Assembly (NCBI GenBank): GCA_937876195.1
Contig: CALEIK010000005.1
Coordinates: forward strand, 1-64,000
Direction: 5' to 3'
Length of the DNA: 64,000 bases
Source: an uncultured Flavobacteriales bacterium
GTDB taxonomy: Bacteria > Bacteroidota > Bacteroidia > Flavobacteriales_D > Crocinitomicaceae
Below, piece after piece: positions 1 to 7,871 of this stretch. The notes below the pieces were generated by a model, which saw only the letters and a program-made list of their open reading frames with translations, was not told the origin of the DNA and did not search any database. The translations under genes were made by a program, and so were the position numbers. How positions within the stretch are numbered: position 1 is the first letter of the stretch; each line of letters opens with the position of its first letter.

Positions 1-125
1 AAATCACTGAGCGCGGAAGTGGTGAAATCAATGTGTATGCAAATGACCTAAGCACGGGTGTGTACACGTATTCACTTGTTGCAGACGGACAAATCGTTGC
101 AACAAAAAGAATGATGAAGCACTAA
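1..125 (+). CDS. C-terminal fragment of a T9SS-sorted secreted protein (partial)
   Basis: Only the last 40 codons are in the window, read in the frame beginning at base 3. The visible end contains DLSTGVYTYSLVADG followed by a short basic tail (ATKRMMKH). A G-Y-x-Y-x-L strand followed by a lysine/arginine-rich end is typical of type IX secretion C-terminal sorting domains, which direct proteins across the outer membrane in Bacteroidota. The rest of the protein lies off the left edge, so its function cannot be told. A hairpin terminator follows the stop. Confidence 0.75.
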   Translation, partial: ITERGSGEINVYANDLSTGVYTYSLVADGQIVATKRMMKH

Positions 126-144
126 AGCACGAACTTAATTTTTT

Positions 145-174
145 AAGGGCTGTCTTTTATTGGATAGCCCTTTT
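145..174 (+). terminator. Rho-independent terminator after the partial T9SS gene
   Basis: Stem AAGGGCTGTC pairs with GATAGCCCTT across an 8-base loop, with one G-T wobble, and runs into a TTTT tract. It lies 20 bases after the stop codon at 125. On the opposite strand it could also serve the convergent gene that ends at 211. Confidence 0.75.
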
Positions 175-210
175 CAATAAATACTTGGAGCTAAAGGCAA
201 AAGGAGCGAT

Positions 211-897
211 TTAATTCCCAAACCAACCACGCTTTTTCTTTTTGTGGTTATACACTTTCAACATCCGCGAGGTTTTATTCGAATATTGGTCGGTAATCGC
301 AATCACGTAATTTCCTTCTGGGTAGTTTTTAATATCCAACACATAGCTGTTATAGCCGTTTTCGTGATGAACCTTCGTGTTAAAAATGAGTTTTCCCAGT
401 TCGTTCACCACTGAAATTTCACCGTGTGCGCTGATTCGTGAATCGTATGTGAGACGAATTTTTTTCTCTAGTTCACCCTGTAGTGGAATCAAAAGAAATT
501 GGTTAAGAATAGGCTGACTTACATTGATAACATCCAACACCTGCGTATTTCCATAACGGTCAACTCTGCTGATTCTAAAAAACTCATTAATTCCTTCTGC
601 GAAATTGATTTCAGAGACAGAATAGGTGTGTCTGTCTTTGTGATTTTGGAGAGATTCAACACGAGAAACAGGCGTCCAACTTTTTTTGTCCAACGATTTC
701 TCGATGAGAAAGTAATCGCCATCTTTTTCGGCATTTACATTCCACGTAAAGTGAATAATTTTTGATGAGACCTCGGCATCCATGGATGCGAAATCAATGG
801 AGGAATCTTCAGTGCTGTCGACTTCAAAGCCGAAAGATCCCGTTGTAAAAAAGAGGAAACTGAAGAGAACAAGATAGTTGGAGAGTTTGCGTACCAT
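211..897 (-). CDS. Secreted protein with FN3-like and sorting-domain-like regions
   Basis: 228 residues from the ATG at 897; a GTG three codons upstream (906) is possible but the ATG leads straight into the signal peptide. Residues about 6-24 are hydrophobic and end near GSFGF, so the protein should be exported. The middle (FTWNVNAEKDGDYFLIEKS) resembles the fibronectin III-like modules common in T9SS proteins. The last 80 residues have the pattern of a sorting domain (NELGKLIF, YPEGNYVIAITD) but then carry an extra basic tail, NHKKKKRGWFGN, which is unusual after that domain. Convergent with the partial gene on the left. Specific function unknown. Confidence 0.8.
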   Translation of the reverse strand: MVRKLSNYLVLFSFLFFTTGSFGFEVDSTEDSSIDFASMDAEVSSKIIHFTWNVNAEKDGDYFLIEKSLDKKSWTPVSRVESLQNHKDRHTYSVSEINFAEGINEFFRISRVDRYGNTQVLDVINVSQPILNQFLLIPLQGELEKKIRLTYDSRISAHGEISVVNELGKLIFNTKVHHENGYNSYVLDIKNYPEGNYVIAITDQYSNKTSRMLKVYNHKKKKRGWFGN

Positions 898-992
898 AAT
901 TGACACAGTTTAGTTGATTCTCTAGTAAGTTACAAAACTATGTGTGCATAACAAAATATTTTAACTCAAAGTTATTAACAATTGAAGGATAG

Positions 993-1000
993 TAACTTTG
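993..1000 (+). promoter_or_regulatory. -7 box of the L,D-transpeptidase gene
   Basis: TAACTTTG matches the Bacteroidota -7 consensus TAnnTTTG and lies about 40 bases before the ATG at 1040. I see no good -33 TTG at the expected spacing, so this is a motif match only. Confidence 0.45.
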
Positions 1001-1039
1001 GAATAAAAATTGCTATGTTTACACAGTAAAATCTCATTT

Positions 1040-1579
1040 ATGAAGCATCTTTTTCAATTGTTTTTTGTGCTCATTTCATTTTCGGCTTGTACGCAAAATA
1101 GTCTCCAGCAAATTGTGGCTGCACAGAAAATTTCCAAGAATGAACTTTCCATCCTTGTGGATAAATCAGACTACACACTTGCGGTCTACCACCGTTCAAA
1201 GAAATTAATTGAATATCCTTGTGTTTTGGGCTTTAATCCAGTTGATGATAAAAGTCGCGAAGGCGATGGCTGTACACCTGAGGGTACGTTTAAGATCAGA
1301 AGCAAGTACGCACACAAAAGTTGGTCGTATTTTATTTGGATTGATTACCCAAACGCCTCCTCCTGGGAAAAGTTCAAACGAAGAAAGGCATCAGGAAAGA
1401 TTCCTTCAGACGCCACCATTGGTGGAGAAGTTGGAATTCACGGGGTGCCAAAGGGAATGAATGATCTCATTGACAACGGATCGAATTGGACACTTGGGTG
1501 TATTTCACTAAAAACAGAGCATATTACCGATTTATACAAATCCATCGGCTCTGCAACAACGATTACAATTCAGCCTTAA
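1040..1579 (+). CDS. L,D-transpeptidase (YkuD) lipoprotein
   Basis: 179 residues from the ATG at 1040. An earlier in-frame ATG at 1010 is rejected because the lipoprotein signal starts exactly at MKHLFQL. The lipobox SFSAC (cysteine about residue 17) predicts a lipid-anchored envelope protein. The YkuD domain follows: GFNPVDDKSREGDGCTPEG, then the active-site pattern HGVPKGMND...TLGCISL with the catalytic cysteine in LGC. Enzymes of this fold form 3-3 cross-links in peptidoglycan or attach proteins to it; some are hydrolase-like. Its stop lies one base from the stop of the convergent lipoprotein gene. Family sure; exact substrate not. Confidence 0.88.
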   Translation: MKHLFQLFFVLISFSACTQNSLQQIVAAQKISKNELSILVDKSDYTLAVYHRSKKLIEYPCVLGFNPVDDKSREGDGCTPEGTFKIRSKYAHKSWSYFIWIDYPNASSWEKFKRRKASGKIPSDATIGGEVGIHGVPKGMNDLIDNGSNWTLGCISLKTEHITDLYKSIGSATTITIQP

Positions 1580-1580
1580 T

Positions 1581-1988
1581 TTAGGCAGTTTTAAACTCGT
1601 ATTCAATGGTTACACCGTCTCCATTGACAATGCGCAATTTCAGCGAATCTTTTTCAAGCTTGATGATTTCGTAAGAATCTAACGAGCCATCATTGTTGGT
1701 TACCAACACATGAGTTTTACCACTGTTAAATGCCCACCCTCCAACATTAGAGTAAGACTCACCAAAGACTTCACCATTTACCGTAAGGGTGTTATTGTTA
1801 CGAACATCAACACTGGTAATGATATTGGTACTTGTAATGTCATACCCATTCGCTTTGATAGAGACTACTGCCCAATTGTTGACCAATCGCGATTTTTTAC
1901 TTGCAAGAGAAGCCTTCCCCTCATCGTATTTGCTGCACGAAGAAAGTGCCAACCCGGTTAAAGCCACCATTAAAAAAAGTAAACGCAT
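1581..1988 (-). CDS. Small lipoprotein, lipocalin-like
   Basis: 135 residues. The N-terminus MRLLFLMVALTGLALSSCS is a lipoprotein signal with lipobox LSSC. The mature part begins with a short charged linker and continues with alternating beta strands (NNWAVVSIKANGYDI, NTLTVNGEVFGE, HVLVTNNDGSLDSYEIIKL). This fits the lipocalin-like lipoproteins common in Bacteroidota that start with a conserved W near the beginning of the barrel. No catalytic motif is visible. Ligand and role unknown. It converges with the L,D-transpeptidase gene with one base between them. Confidence 0.75.
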   Translation of the reverse strand: MRLLFLMVALTGLALSSCSKYDEGKASLASKKSRLVNNWAVVSIKANGYDITSTNIITSVDVRNNNTLTVNGEVFGESYSNVGGWAFNSGKTHVLVTNNDGSLDSYEIIKLEKDSLKLRIVNGDGVTIEYEFKTA

Positions 1989-2036
1989 AGTTCTGTATAT
2001 TAAATTGATGCGGCAAAGATAGTGTTTTTATATATA

Positions 2037-2161
2037 AGACTATAAGATTAAAAGAGTCAAGAGTAACTTCGTTGCTGCTCCGCGGTCAAGACTTAATCTT
2101 GAGTACGATTAAGTCTTTAAGCGACGCAGGAGCGTTCTTGACTCTTTTAGTCTTTTAGTCT
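2037..2161. repeat. Nested palindromic repeat, copy A
   Basis: Outer arms 2037-2062 and 2136-2161 pair over 26 bases with two mismatches. An inner perfect 11-bp stem AAGACTTAATC/GATTAAGTCTT (2088-2098, 2107-2117) encloses an 8-base loop. The right half contains TTAAGCGACGCAGGAGCG, shared with copy B at 3763-3856 in the same orientation. Copy A has about 22 extra bases between left outer arm and inner stem. No coding capacity. Confidence 0.85.
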
Positions 2162-2183
2162 AAAAGACTTTTGTCTAAATAAT

Positions 2184-2191
2184 TATCTTTG
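2184..2191 (+). promoter_or_regulatory. -7 box of the acyl-CoA carboxylase gene
   Basis: TATCTTTG fits TAnnTTTG and lies 31 bases before the ATG at 2223. No clear -33 TTG at the usual spacing; repeat copy A ends 22 bases upstream. Confidence 0.5.
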
Positions 2192-2222
2192 TCACTATTC
2201 AGTTGGAACAAACCAGAAGTAG

Positions 2223-3764
2223 ATGGACAAGAATCAAGAACTTATAGATAGGCGAGAAGCATCAATGTTAGGTGGTGGTGAAGAGCGAATCAAACGCCAA
2301 CACGACCAAGGAAAACTTACGGCGCGTGAGCGTGTGACATTGTTGTTGGATGAGGGTTCATTCAACGAAATTGGTCAGTTTGTGGAACATCGAGCTACGT
2401 CGTTTGGACTGGAAAAGAATAAAATCCCTGGAGATGGTGTTGTAACTGGATTCGGGACGATTCACGGTCGATTGATCTACGTTTTTTCGCAAGATTTCAC
2501 TGTACTTGGTGGATCGCTTTCTGAAACGCATGCAGCGAAAATATGCAATGTGATGGACCTTGCCATGAAGAATGGAGCGCCATTGATTGGGTTGAATGAT
2601 TCAGGAGGAGCGCGGATCCAAGAAGGAGTAGTCTCTTTGGCAGGTTACGCCGATATTTTTTATAGAAACACTCGGGCTTCTGGGGTTATTCCGCAGATTA
2701 GCTTAATCATGGGACCTTGCGCTGGTGGTGCGGTTTATTCTCCTGCATTAACGGATTTTGTCATGATGGTGGAAGACACATCGTACATGTTCGTCACAGG
2801 ACCGAACGTTGTAAAAACGGTAACACACGAAGAGGTGACTTCAGAAGATTTGGGTGGAGCAAAAGCACACGCTGAAAAATCAGGAGTGAACCATTTTACA
2901 GCAAGCAACGATGTCGAAGCATTGAAAAAAGTGCGCGATTTGATTACGTACATGCCTCAAAACGCAAACGAATTGCCGCCACGTCCGACAAAATTTGATT
3001 TTACAGAAGCAAAACTTGCAAGTATTGGTCAAATATTGCCAGAAAACAGCACGCTTCCATACGACATTCGTAAAGTGGTAGATTGCGTCATTGACGACAA
3101 CAGCTTTAGAGAAGTACACGAAGATTTCGCCAAAAATATCGTTATCGGTTTCGCGCGAATTGAAGGAAAAACAATTGGTGTTGTTGCCAATCAACCTGCT
3201 GCAATGGCGGGGGTGTTGGACATTGACTCTTCACGAAAAGGTGCGCGTTTTGTGCGTTTCTGCGATGCCTTCAATATTCCATTGTTGGTATTTGAAGATG
3301 TTCCAGGATTCCTTCCGGGAACGGACCAAGAGTGGCGCGGAATTATTTCGCACGGTGCAAAACTATTGTATGCGTTTTCAGAAGCAACGGTTCCTAGAAT
3401 CACAGTTATCACCCGTAAAGCCTACGGTGGAGCATTTGACGTCATGAACTCAAAAAGTATTGGTGCCGATCTCAATTATGCATGGCCAACAGCCGAAATC
3501 GCCGTGATGGGAGCCAAAGGAGCAGCAGAAATCATTTTCAAACGTGAAATTTCAGAAGCAGCAGATTCGGAAGCGAAATGGTTGGAAAAGGAAGCAGAAT
3601 ACGCAGAAATGTTCGCAAATCCATACCGAGCAGCAGAACGTGGAATCGTGGACGACGTAATTCTACCCGAAGAAACACGCGCAAAAGTCATCGCAGGATT
3701 TAAAATGCTGGAAAACAAAGCGGAAGTCCTACCGAAGAAAAAACATGGAAATATACCACTCTAG
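2223..3764 (+). CDS. pccB: Acyl-CoA carboxylase carboxyltransferase (beta) subunit
   Basis: 513 residues, the usual length for propionyl-CoA carboxylase beta or methylmalonyl-CoA decarboxylase alpha subunits. The enzyme moves a carboxyl group from biotin to an acyl-CoA, typically propionyl-CoA, in branched-chain/odd-chain catabolism. N-domain motifs include DSGGARIQEGV and MGPCAGGAVYSPALTDF; the C-domain has FEDVPGFLPGTDQEWRG and TRKAYGGAFDVMNSK, the two glycine-rich oxyanion-hole loops. Biotin carboxylase and biotin carrier genes are not adjacent, so the partner lies elsewhere. The gene is monocistronic and bracketed by two copies of the same palindromic repeat; its stop codon overlaps the start of copy B. 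Acyl-CoA specificity cannot be read directly. Confidence 0.92.
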   Translation: MDKNQELIDRREASMLGGGEERIKRQHDQGKLTARERVTLLLDEGSFNEIGQFVEHRATSFGLEKNKIPGDGVVTGFGTIHGRLIYVFSQDFTVLGGSLSETHAAKICNVMDLAMKNGAPLIGLNDSGGARIQEGVVSLAGYADIFYRNTRASGVIPQISLIMGPCAGGAVYSPALTDFVMMVEDTSYMFVTGPNVVKTVTHEEVTSEDLGGAKAHAEKSGVNHFTASNDVEALKKVRDLITYMPQNANELPPRPTKFDFTEAKLASIGQILPENSTLPYDIRKVVDCVIDDNSFREVHEDFAKNIVIGFARIEGKTIGVVANQPAAMAGVLDIDSSRKGARFVRFCDAFNIPLLVFEDVPGFLPGTDQEWRGIISHGAKLLYAFSEATVPRITVITRKAYGGAFDVMNSKSIGADLNYAWPTAEIAVMGAKGAAEIIFKREISEAADSEAKWLEKEAEYAEMFANPYRAAERGIVDDVILPEETRAKVIAGFKMLENKAEVLPKKKHGNIPL

Positions 3765-3876
3765 ACTATAAGACTGTAAGAGTCAAGAGCCAAGACTTAA
3801 TCCTACGTATAATTAAGTCTTTAAGCGACGCAGGAGCGATCTTGACTCTTTTAGTCCCGACAAGGGACGGTCTTAT
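3763..3876. repeat. Nested palindromic repeat, copy B
   Basis: Second copy of the element at 2037-2161, same orientation. Left arm 3763-3788, right arm 3840-3856, inner perfect stem AAGACTTAAT/ATTAAGTCTT (3792-3801, 3812-3821). It begins inside the stop codon of the carboxylase gene and could act as its terminator. A further small palindrome CCCGACAAGGGACGG sits at 3856-3870. Confidence 0.85.
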
Positions 3877-3889
3877 TATCCAAAAAAGA

Positions 3890-3897
3890 TATCTTTG
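3890..3897 (+). promoter_or_regulatory. -7 box of aspS
   Basis: TATCTTTG fits TAnnTTTG, 20 bases before the ATG at 3918, giving a short leader. No convincing -33 element. Confidence 0.5.
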
Positions 3898-3917
3898 CAA
3901 TCGATTAATTTTATCTC

Positions 3918-5663
3918 ATGTATAGATCACACACGTGCGGCGAATTGCGCACCGAAAATATTGGCAACAAGGTAACCCTCGCTGGATGGGTGCAAAAGTC
4001 ACGCGACTTAGGCGGAATGACGTTTATGGATTTACGCGATCGCTACGGAATCACACAACTGGCCTTTAATGAGGACGAAAATGCTGCGTTGACTGCTCAA
4101 GCGAGAAAGTGCGGACGTGAATTCGTGATTCAAGTGGAAGGAGAAGTGATTGAGCGTTCTAGTAAAAACACGAACATTCCAACAGGAGAAATTGAAATTA
4201 AAGTGACTTCGTTGAATGTCTTGAACGGTTCAAAAACACCACCGTTTACGATTGAAGACAATACCGATGGTGGAGAGGAATTACGTTTGCAGTACCGCTA
4301 TTTGGACCTTCGAAGAAACCCAGTACAAGAAAAATTGCGTTTACGAAATAGAGTTTCCTTGGAGACAAGAAAATACTTGGACTCACAAGACTTTTTGGAC
4401 GTTGAAACGCCTGTTTTGATAAAATCGACTCCTGAAGGGGCGCGTGATTTTGTTGTTCCTAGTCGCATGAACGAAGGACAATTTTATGCATTGCCGCAAT
4501 CCCCTCAGACATTCAAGCAATTGTTGATGGTGTCGGGATTTGATCGTTATTACCAGATTGTAAAATGCTTCCGTGATGAAGATTTACGGGCAGATAGACA
4601 ACCTGAGTTTACACAAATCGATTGCGAAATGGCGTTTGTGGAACAGGAAGACATCTTGAACATGTTTGAAGGAATGATTCAGCATTTGTTCCGTGAAGTA
4701 CGTGGGGTTGAATTGGATGCTAAATTTCCACGCATGACATACGCCGAAGCGATGGAACGTTACGGATCTGACAAACCGGACATTCGCTTTGAGATGGAAT
4801 TTGTGTACCTCAATGAGGTGGCAAAAGGAAAAGGATTTAGCATTTTCGACAATGCAGAAACGGTGATTGGAATCAATGCGCAAGACTGTTCAGAATACAC
4901 ACGTAAACAATTGGATGAATTAACGGATTGGGTAAAACGTCCGCAAATTGGTGCGCTAGGAATGGTGTACGTGAAATGCAACGCAGACGGAACGTTTAAA
5001 TCGTCTGTCGATAAATTCTATTCTCAGGAAGATTTGGCTGAATGGGCGAAAGCTGCAAATGCGAAGGCTGGAGATTTAATTTTGGTGTTGAGCGGTGATT
5101 TGGAAAAAGTTCGAAAACAAATGAACGAATTGCGCCTGCACATGGGGAATGAATTGGGATTGAGAAATCCAAACGTCTTCAAACCTTTGTGGGTTGTTGA
5201 CTTTCCGTTGTTGGAATGGGACGAAGATTCACAACGTTACCATGCGATGCACCATCCATTTACTTCGCCTAAACCAGAAGATTTTGAACTGATCGATACA
5301 GATCCAGGAAAAGTCCGTGCAAATGCCTACGATTTAGCGATGAACGGAGTAGAATTAGGAGGAGGATCAATCCGAATCCACGATAGAGCTTTGCAGTCAC
5401 GCATGTTTGATTTGCTTGGATTCACCAAAGAAGAAGCACAAGCACAATTCGGATTTTTAATGAGCGCCTTTGAATACGGTGCACCTCCACACGGTGGATT
5501 GGCATTTGGTTTAGACCGATTGGTAGCAACGATGGGCGGCTCTGAATCCATCCGCGATTATATTGCATTTCCTAAAAACAACAGCGGTCGCGATGTCATG
5601 ATTGATGCGCCCTCACCATTGAACGATGAACAAATGGCTGAATTAGGCATCAAACTCAGATAA
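3918..5663 (+). CDS. aspS: Aspartate-tRNA ligase
   Basis: 581 residues, normal for the bacterial type. The N-terminal OB fold (about 1-105) binds the anticodon (VTLAGWVQKSRDLGGMTFMD). Class II motif 2 is FRDEDLRADRQPEF at about 218-231, and motif 3 is GLAFGLDRLVATM near 530. The bacterial GAD insertion lies between them. It charges tRNA-Asp with aspartate. The stop is followed three bases later by a small membrane-protein gene, probably cotranscribed. Confidence 0.97.
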   Translation: MYRSHTCGELRTENIGNKVTLAGWVQKSRDLGGMTFMDLRDRYGITQLAFNEDENAALTAQARKCGREFVIQVEGEVIERSSKNTNIPTGEIEIKVTSLNVLNGSKTPPFTIEDNTDGGEELRLQYRYLDLRRNPVQEKLRLRNRVSLETRKYLDSQDFLDVETPVLIKSTPEGARDFVVPSRMNEGQFYALPQSPQTFKQLLMVSGFDRYYQIVKCFRDEDLRADRQPEFTQIDCEMAFVEQEDILNMFEGMIQHLFREVRGVELDAKFPRMTYAEAMERYGSDKPDIRFEMEFVYLNEVAKGKGFSIFDNAETVIGINAQDCSEYTRKQLDELTDWVKRPQIGALGMVYVKCNADGTFKSSVDKFYSQEDLAEWAKAANAKAGDLILVLSGDLEKVRKQMNELRLHMGNELGLRNPNVFKPLWVVDFPLLEWDEDSQRYHAMHHPFTSPKPEDFELIDTDPGKVRANAYDLAMNGVELGGGSIRIHDRALQSRMFDLLGFTKEEAQAQFGFLMSAFEYGAPPHGGLAFGLDRLVATMGGSESIRDYIAFPKNNSGRDVMIDAPSPLNDEQMAELGIKLR

Positions 5664-5666
5664 CAT

Positions 5667-5876
5667 ATGGTAGAATATATAGGCTACATCGCCTCCTTTT
5701 TTGTGCTGCTTTCTTTCGTAATGAAAAAAATGATGTATTTGCGCCTCATCAACTTGGTGGGTTGTGGAATGTTTATTTGGTACGGATTGCTTCTTGAATC
5801 GTTACCAATTATTATTACGAATGCGGCTATCGTTGTGGTGAATAGTTTTTACTTGCTAAAAATGAAAATTAAGTAG
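5667..5876 (+). CDS. YgjV-like small membrane protein
   Basis: 69 residues forming two or three hydrophobic helices (YIGYIASFFVLLSFVM, LINLVGCGMFIWYGLLL, LPIIITNAAIVVVNSFYLL) with a basic MKK between the first two. The pattern, GYIASFFVLLSF then INxVGxxxFxxYG, resembles the YgjV inner-membrane family. The ATG lies three bases after aspS, so it is likely read from the aspS promoter. Role unknown. Confidence 0.75.
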   Translation: MVEYIGYIASFFVLLSFVMKKMMYLRLINLVGCGMFIWYGLLLESLPIIITNAAIVVVNSFYLLKMKIK

Positions 5877-6253
5877 TTCAAAGTTCAACAAGTTCCCTGT
5901 CTGCCGACAGGCAGGAAAAGTTCAAAGGGTTGCACGCGAGCCAATTTTTAATAATAAAATGGTTTTAACCGCAAAGAGGTGCAAAGTTTTACAGAAGAGT
6001 TCTCTAAAGCTTCTTTGAGTAACTACCCTAATTCTCAGCGCAACTCTGAATTCAAACCCTGTGTTCATTTTTTTCTTTGCATAATTTCGATACGCTGACT
6101 AAGTAGGATACTCATTTAACACCTACACCTTCTCAGCGTAACTCTGCGAATCCTCAGCTCAACCCTGCGTTCAAACCCTGTCCATGAGTTTTTTTCTTAG
6201 CGGTTTTCAATCCTCACAAATCATTATATTTGTTCTACTGAAGAAATGAACCA
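5877..6253. repeat. Gene-free stretch with dispersed and degenerate repeats
   Basis: No coding potential seen. 5875-5935 holds AGTTCAAAGTT, the hairpin CCTGTCTGCCGACAGGCAGG (5896-5915) and AAGTTCAAAGGGTTGCA, shared with 42149-42190. From about 5970 come phrases such as AACCGCAAAGAGGTGCAAAG and CTCAGCGTAACTCTGCG. Two longer units align with each other: 6034-6080 and 6153-6201, each CTCAGC...TTCAAACCCTGT then a T-run; a partial third copy is at 6132-6152. The right end carries the cysS promoter. Confidence 0.7.
6225..6232 (+). promoter_or_regulatory. -7 box of cysS
   Basis: TATATTTG fits TAnnTTTG, 21 bases before the ATG at 6254. The region where -33 should be reads GGTTTTCAA, a weak match. 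Confidence 0.5.
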
Positions 6254-7714
6254 ATGAGCAAGCAGCAACTTTCAATCTACAATAGTCTTTCGGGACAAAA
6301 AGAAGTCTTTGAGCCAATCAACGAAGGAAAAGTTGGGATGTATGTATGTGGACCGACCTTGTACAGTGAACCTCACATGGGGAATATGCGCACGTTCATT
6401 AATTTTGATTTGATCTATCGTTACTTGTTAGTGTTGGGTTACAACGTGAAATATGTGCGTAACATAACGGATGCAGGACATATCACAAATAGCGCGGGTG
6501 ATGAGGTGGATAGCATTGGAAAAGCAGCACGTCTAGAGCAAATGCAATCGTTGGAGATCGTTTATAAATACAACGTTATCTTTCAAGATTTGCAACGCAC
6601 GTATAACATGTTGCCACCGAGCATTGAACCGACAGCAACGGGTCACATTCAAGAGCAAATAGAAGTTATTGAGAAAATCATTGAGAATGGTTTTGCATAC
6701 GTGGTAAATGGTTCGGTGTATTTTGATGTGAAAGCGTACAGTGAAAAACATCAATACGGTATTTTAAGCGGAAGAAAGATTGACGAGTTGGCGGAAGAAA
6801 CAAGAGAGCTCAATGCGCAAGATGAAAAGCGCTTCTTTGCGGATTTTGCCTTGTGGAAAAAAGCGAATCCTGAAGACATGCAAATTTGGCGCTCACCTTG
6901 GGGGGATGGAAATCCCGGTTGGCACATTGAATGTACAGCAATGAGTACAAAATACTTGGGAAATCATTTTGATATTCACGGCGGTGGAATGGATTTGAAA
7001 TTTCCTCACCATGAAGACGAAATAGCACAAAATTGTGGTTCATTGGGTTGTTCACCTGCAAAATATTGGATGCATGCGAATATGTTGAATGTGAACGGAC
7101 AAAAAATGAGTAAGTCGTTTGGGAATTACTTTTTGCCGATGGAAATTGTGAACGGATCTACTGAATTGTTTGAAAAACCATTTTCTCCAAATGTCATTCG
7201 TTTTGCAATGATGCAAGCACATTACCGCAGCACCATGGACATGACCAACGATGCGTTAAAAGCGACTGAAAAGGGATATTTGAAACTGATGGAAGCGATG
7301 AACTTGATGGAGAAACTCAAAACGAGTGATGCTTCGTCTTCCAATGTCACGGCGCTGGTGGATAGTTTTTATGCTGCCATGAACGATGATTTCAACGCAC
7401 CGACTTTGATTGCCAATCTCTTTGAAGCGGTTCGATTGATCAATTCTGTCAACGATAGCAAAGCGACGATAACTGCGGATGATTTAACGTTGCTGCAACG
7501 CGAAATGAACGTGTTTGTGTTCGATGTTCTTGGAATGGCACCTGTCGCTTCATCAAACAACAATCAACTGAAACCTGTCATGGATTTAGTGCTCGATTTA
7601 CGTCACGAAGCCCGCGAAAAGAAGGATTGGTCGACATCGGATAAAATTCGAGATGGACTTGCCGCAGCTGGAATTGTTGTCAAAGACACGAAGGACGGAA
7701 CGACCTGGAGTTAA
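6254..7714 (+). CDS. cysS: Cysteine-tRNA ligase
   Basis: 486 residues, a normal length for this class I synthetase. Cys32 in MYVCGPTLY is the first zinc ligand; the HIGH-type signature is PHMGN at 40-44; GWHIECTAMS and FPHHEDEIAQ supply further zinc/active-site residues; KMSKS is at 284-288. The C-terminal DALR-type helical domain (about 340-470) contacts the tRNA. It charges tRNA-Cys. It has its own promoter and no close neighbour on this strand. Confidence 0.97.
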   Translation: MSKQQLSIYNSLSGQKEVFEPINEGKVGMYVCGPTLYSEPHMGNMRTFINFDLIYRYLLVLGYNVKYVRNITDAGHITNSAGDEVDSIGKAARLEQMQSLEIVYKYNVIFQDLQRTYNMLPPSIEPTATGHIQEQIEVIEKIIENGFAYVVNGSVYFDVKAYSEKHQYGILSGRKIDELAEETRELNAQDEKRFFADFALWKKANPEDMQIWRSPWGDGNPGWHIECTAMSTKYLGNHFDIHGGGMDLKFPHHEDEIAQNCGSLGCSPAKYWMHANMLNVNGQKMSKSFGNYFLPMEIVNGSTELFEKPFSPNVIRFAMMQAHYRSTMDMTNDALKATEKGYLKLMEAMNLMEKLKTSDASSSNVTALVDSFYAAMNDDFNAPTLIANLFEAVRLINSVNDSKATITADDLTLLQREMNVFVFDVLGMAPVASSNNNQLKPVMDLVLDLRHEAREKKDWSTSDKIRDGLAAAGIVVKDTKDGTTWS

Positions 7715-7871
7715 ACAGCCGTCTTTGTTCCAATTATTTCCCTCGTTTCTACAATTAGTGGCACAGAGTTAAAGAAAATTTTCTCTGAGTGTCCTGCGAA
7801 ATTGTAATTGGATTGTATGCAAACACCTTCCGTTTTTTAGCAAGCACTTAAATTTTCAAGCGAATTACTTT

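Noticed and set aside
499..765. Plus-strand open frame antisense to the secreted protein at 211-897
   Set aside because: No signal, start context or domain; it is a mirror of the minus-strand coding frame, as are the other antisense frames in the window.
2037..2222. Promoter-proximal attenuator of the carboxylase gene in repeat copy A
   Set aside because: The palindrome lies upstream of the -7 box at 2184, so it is unlikely to be in the transcript, and it recurs after the gene.
6034..6250. T-box or tRNA-synthetase leader riboswitch before cysS
   Set aside because: No T-box sequence or specifier stem is visible, T-boxes are not expected in Bacteroidota, and the region is made of degenerate repeats.
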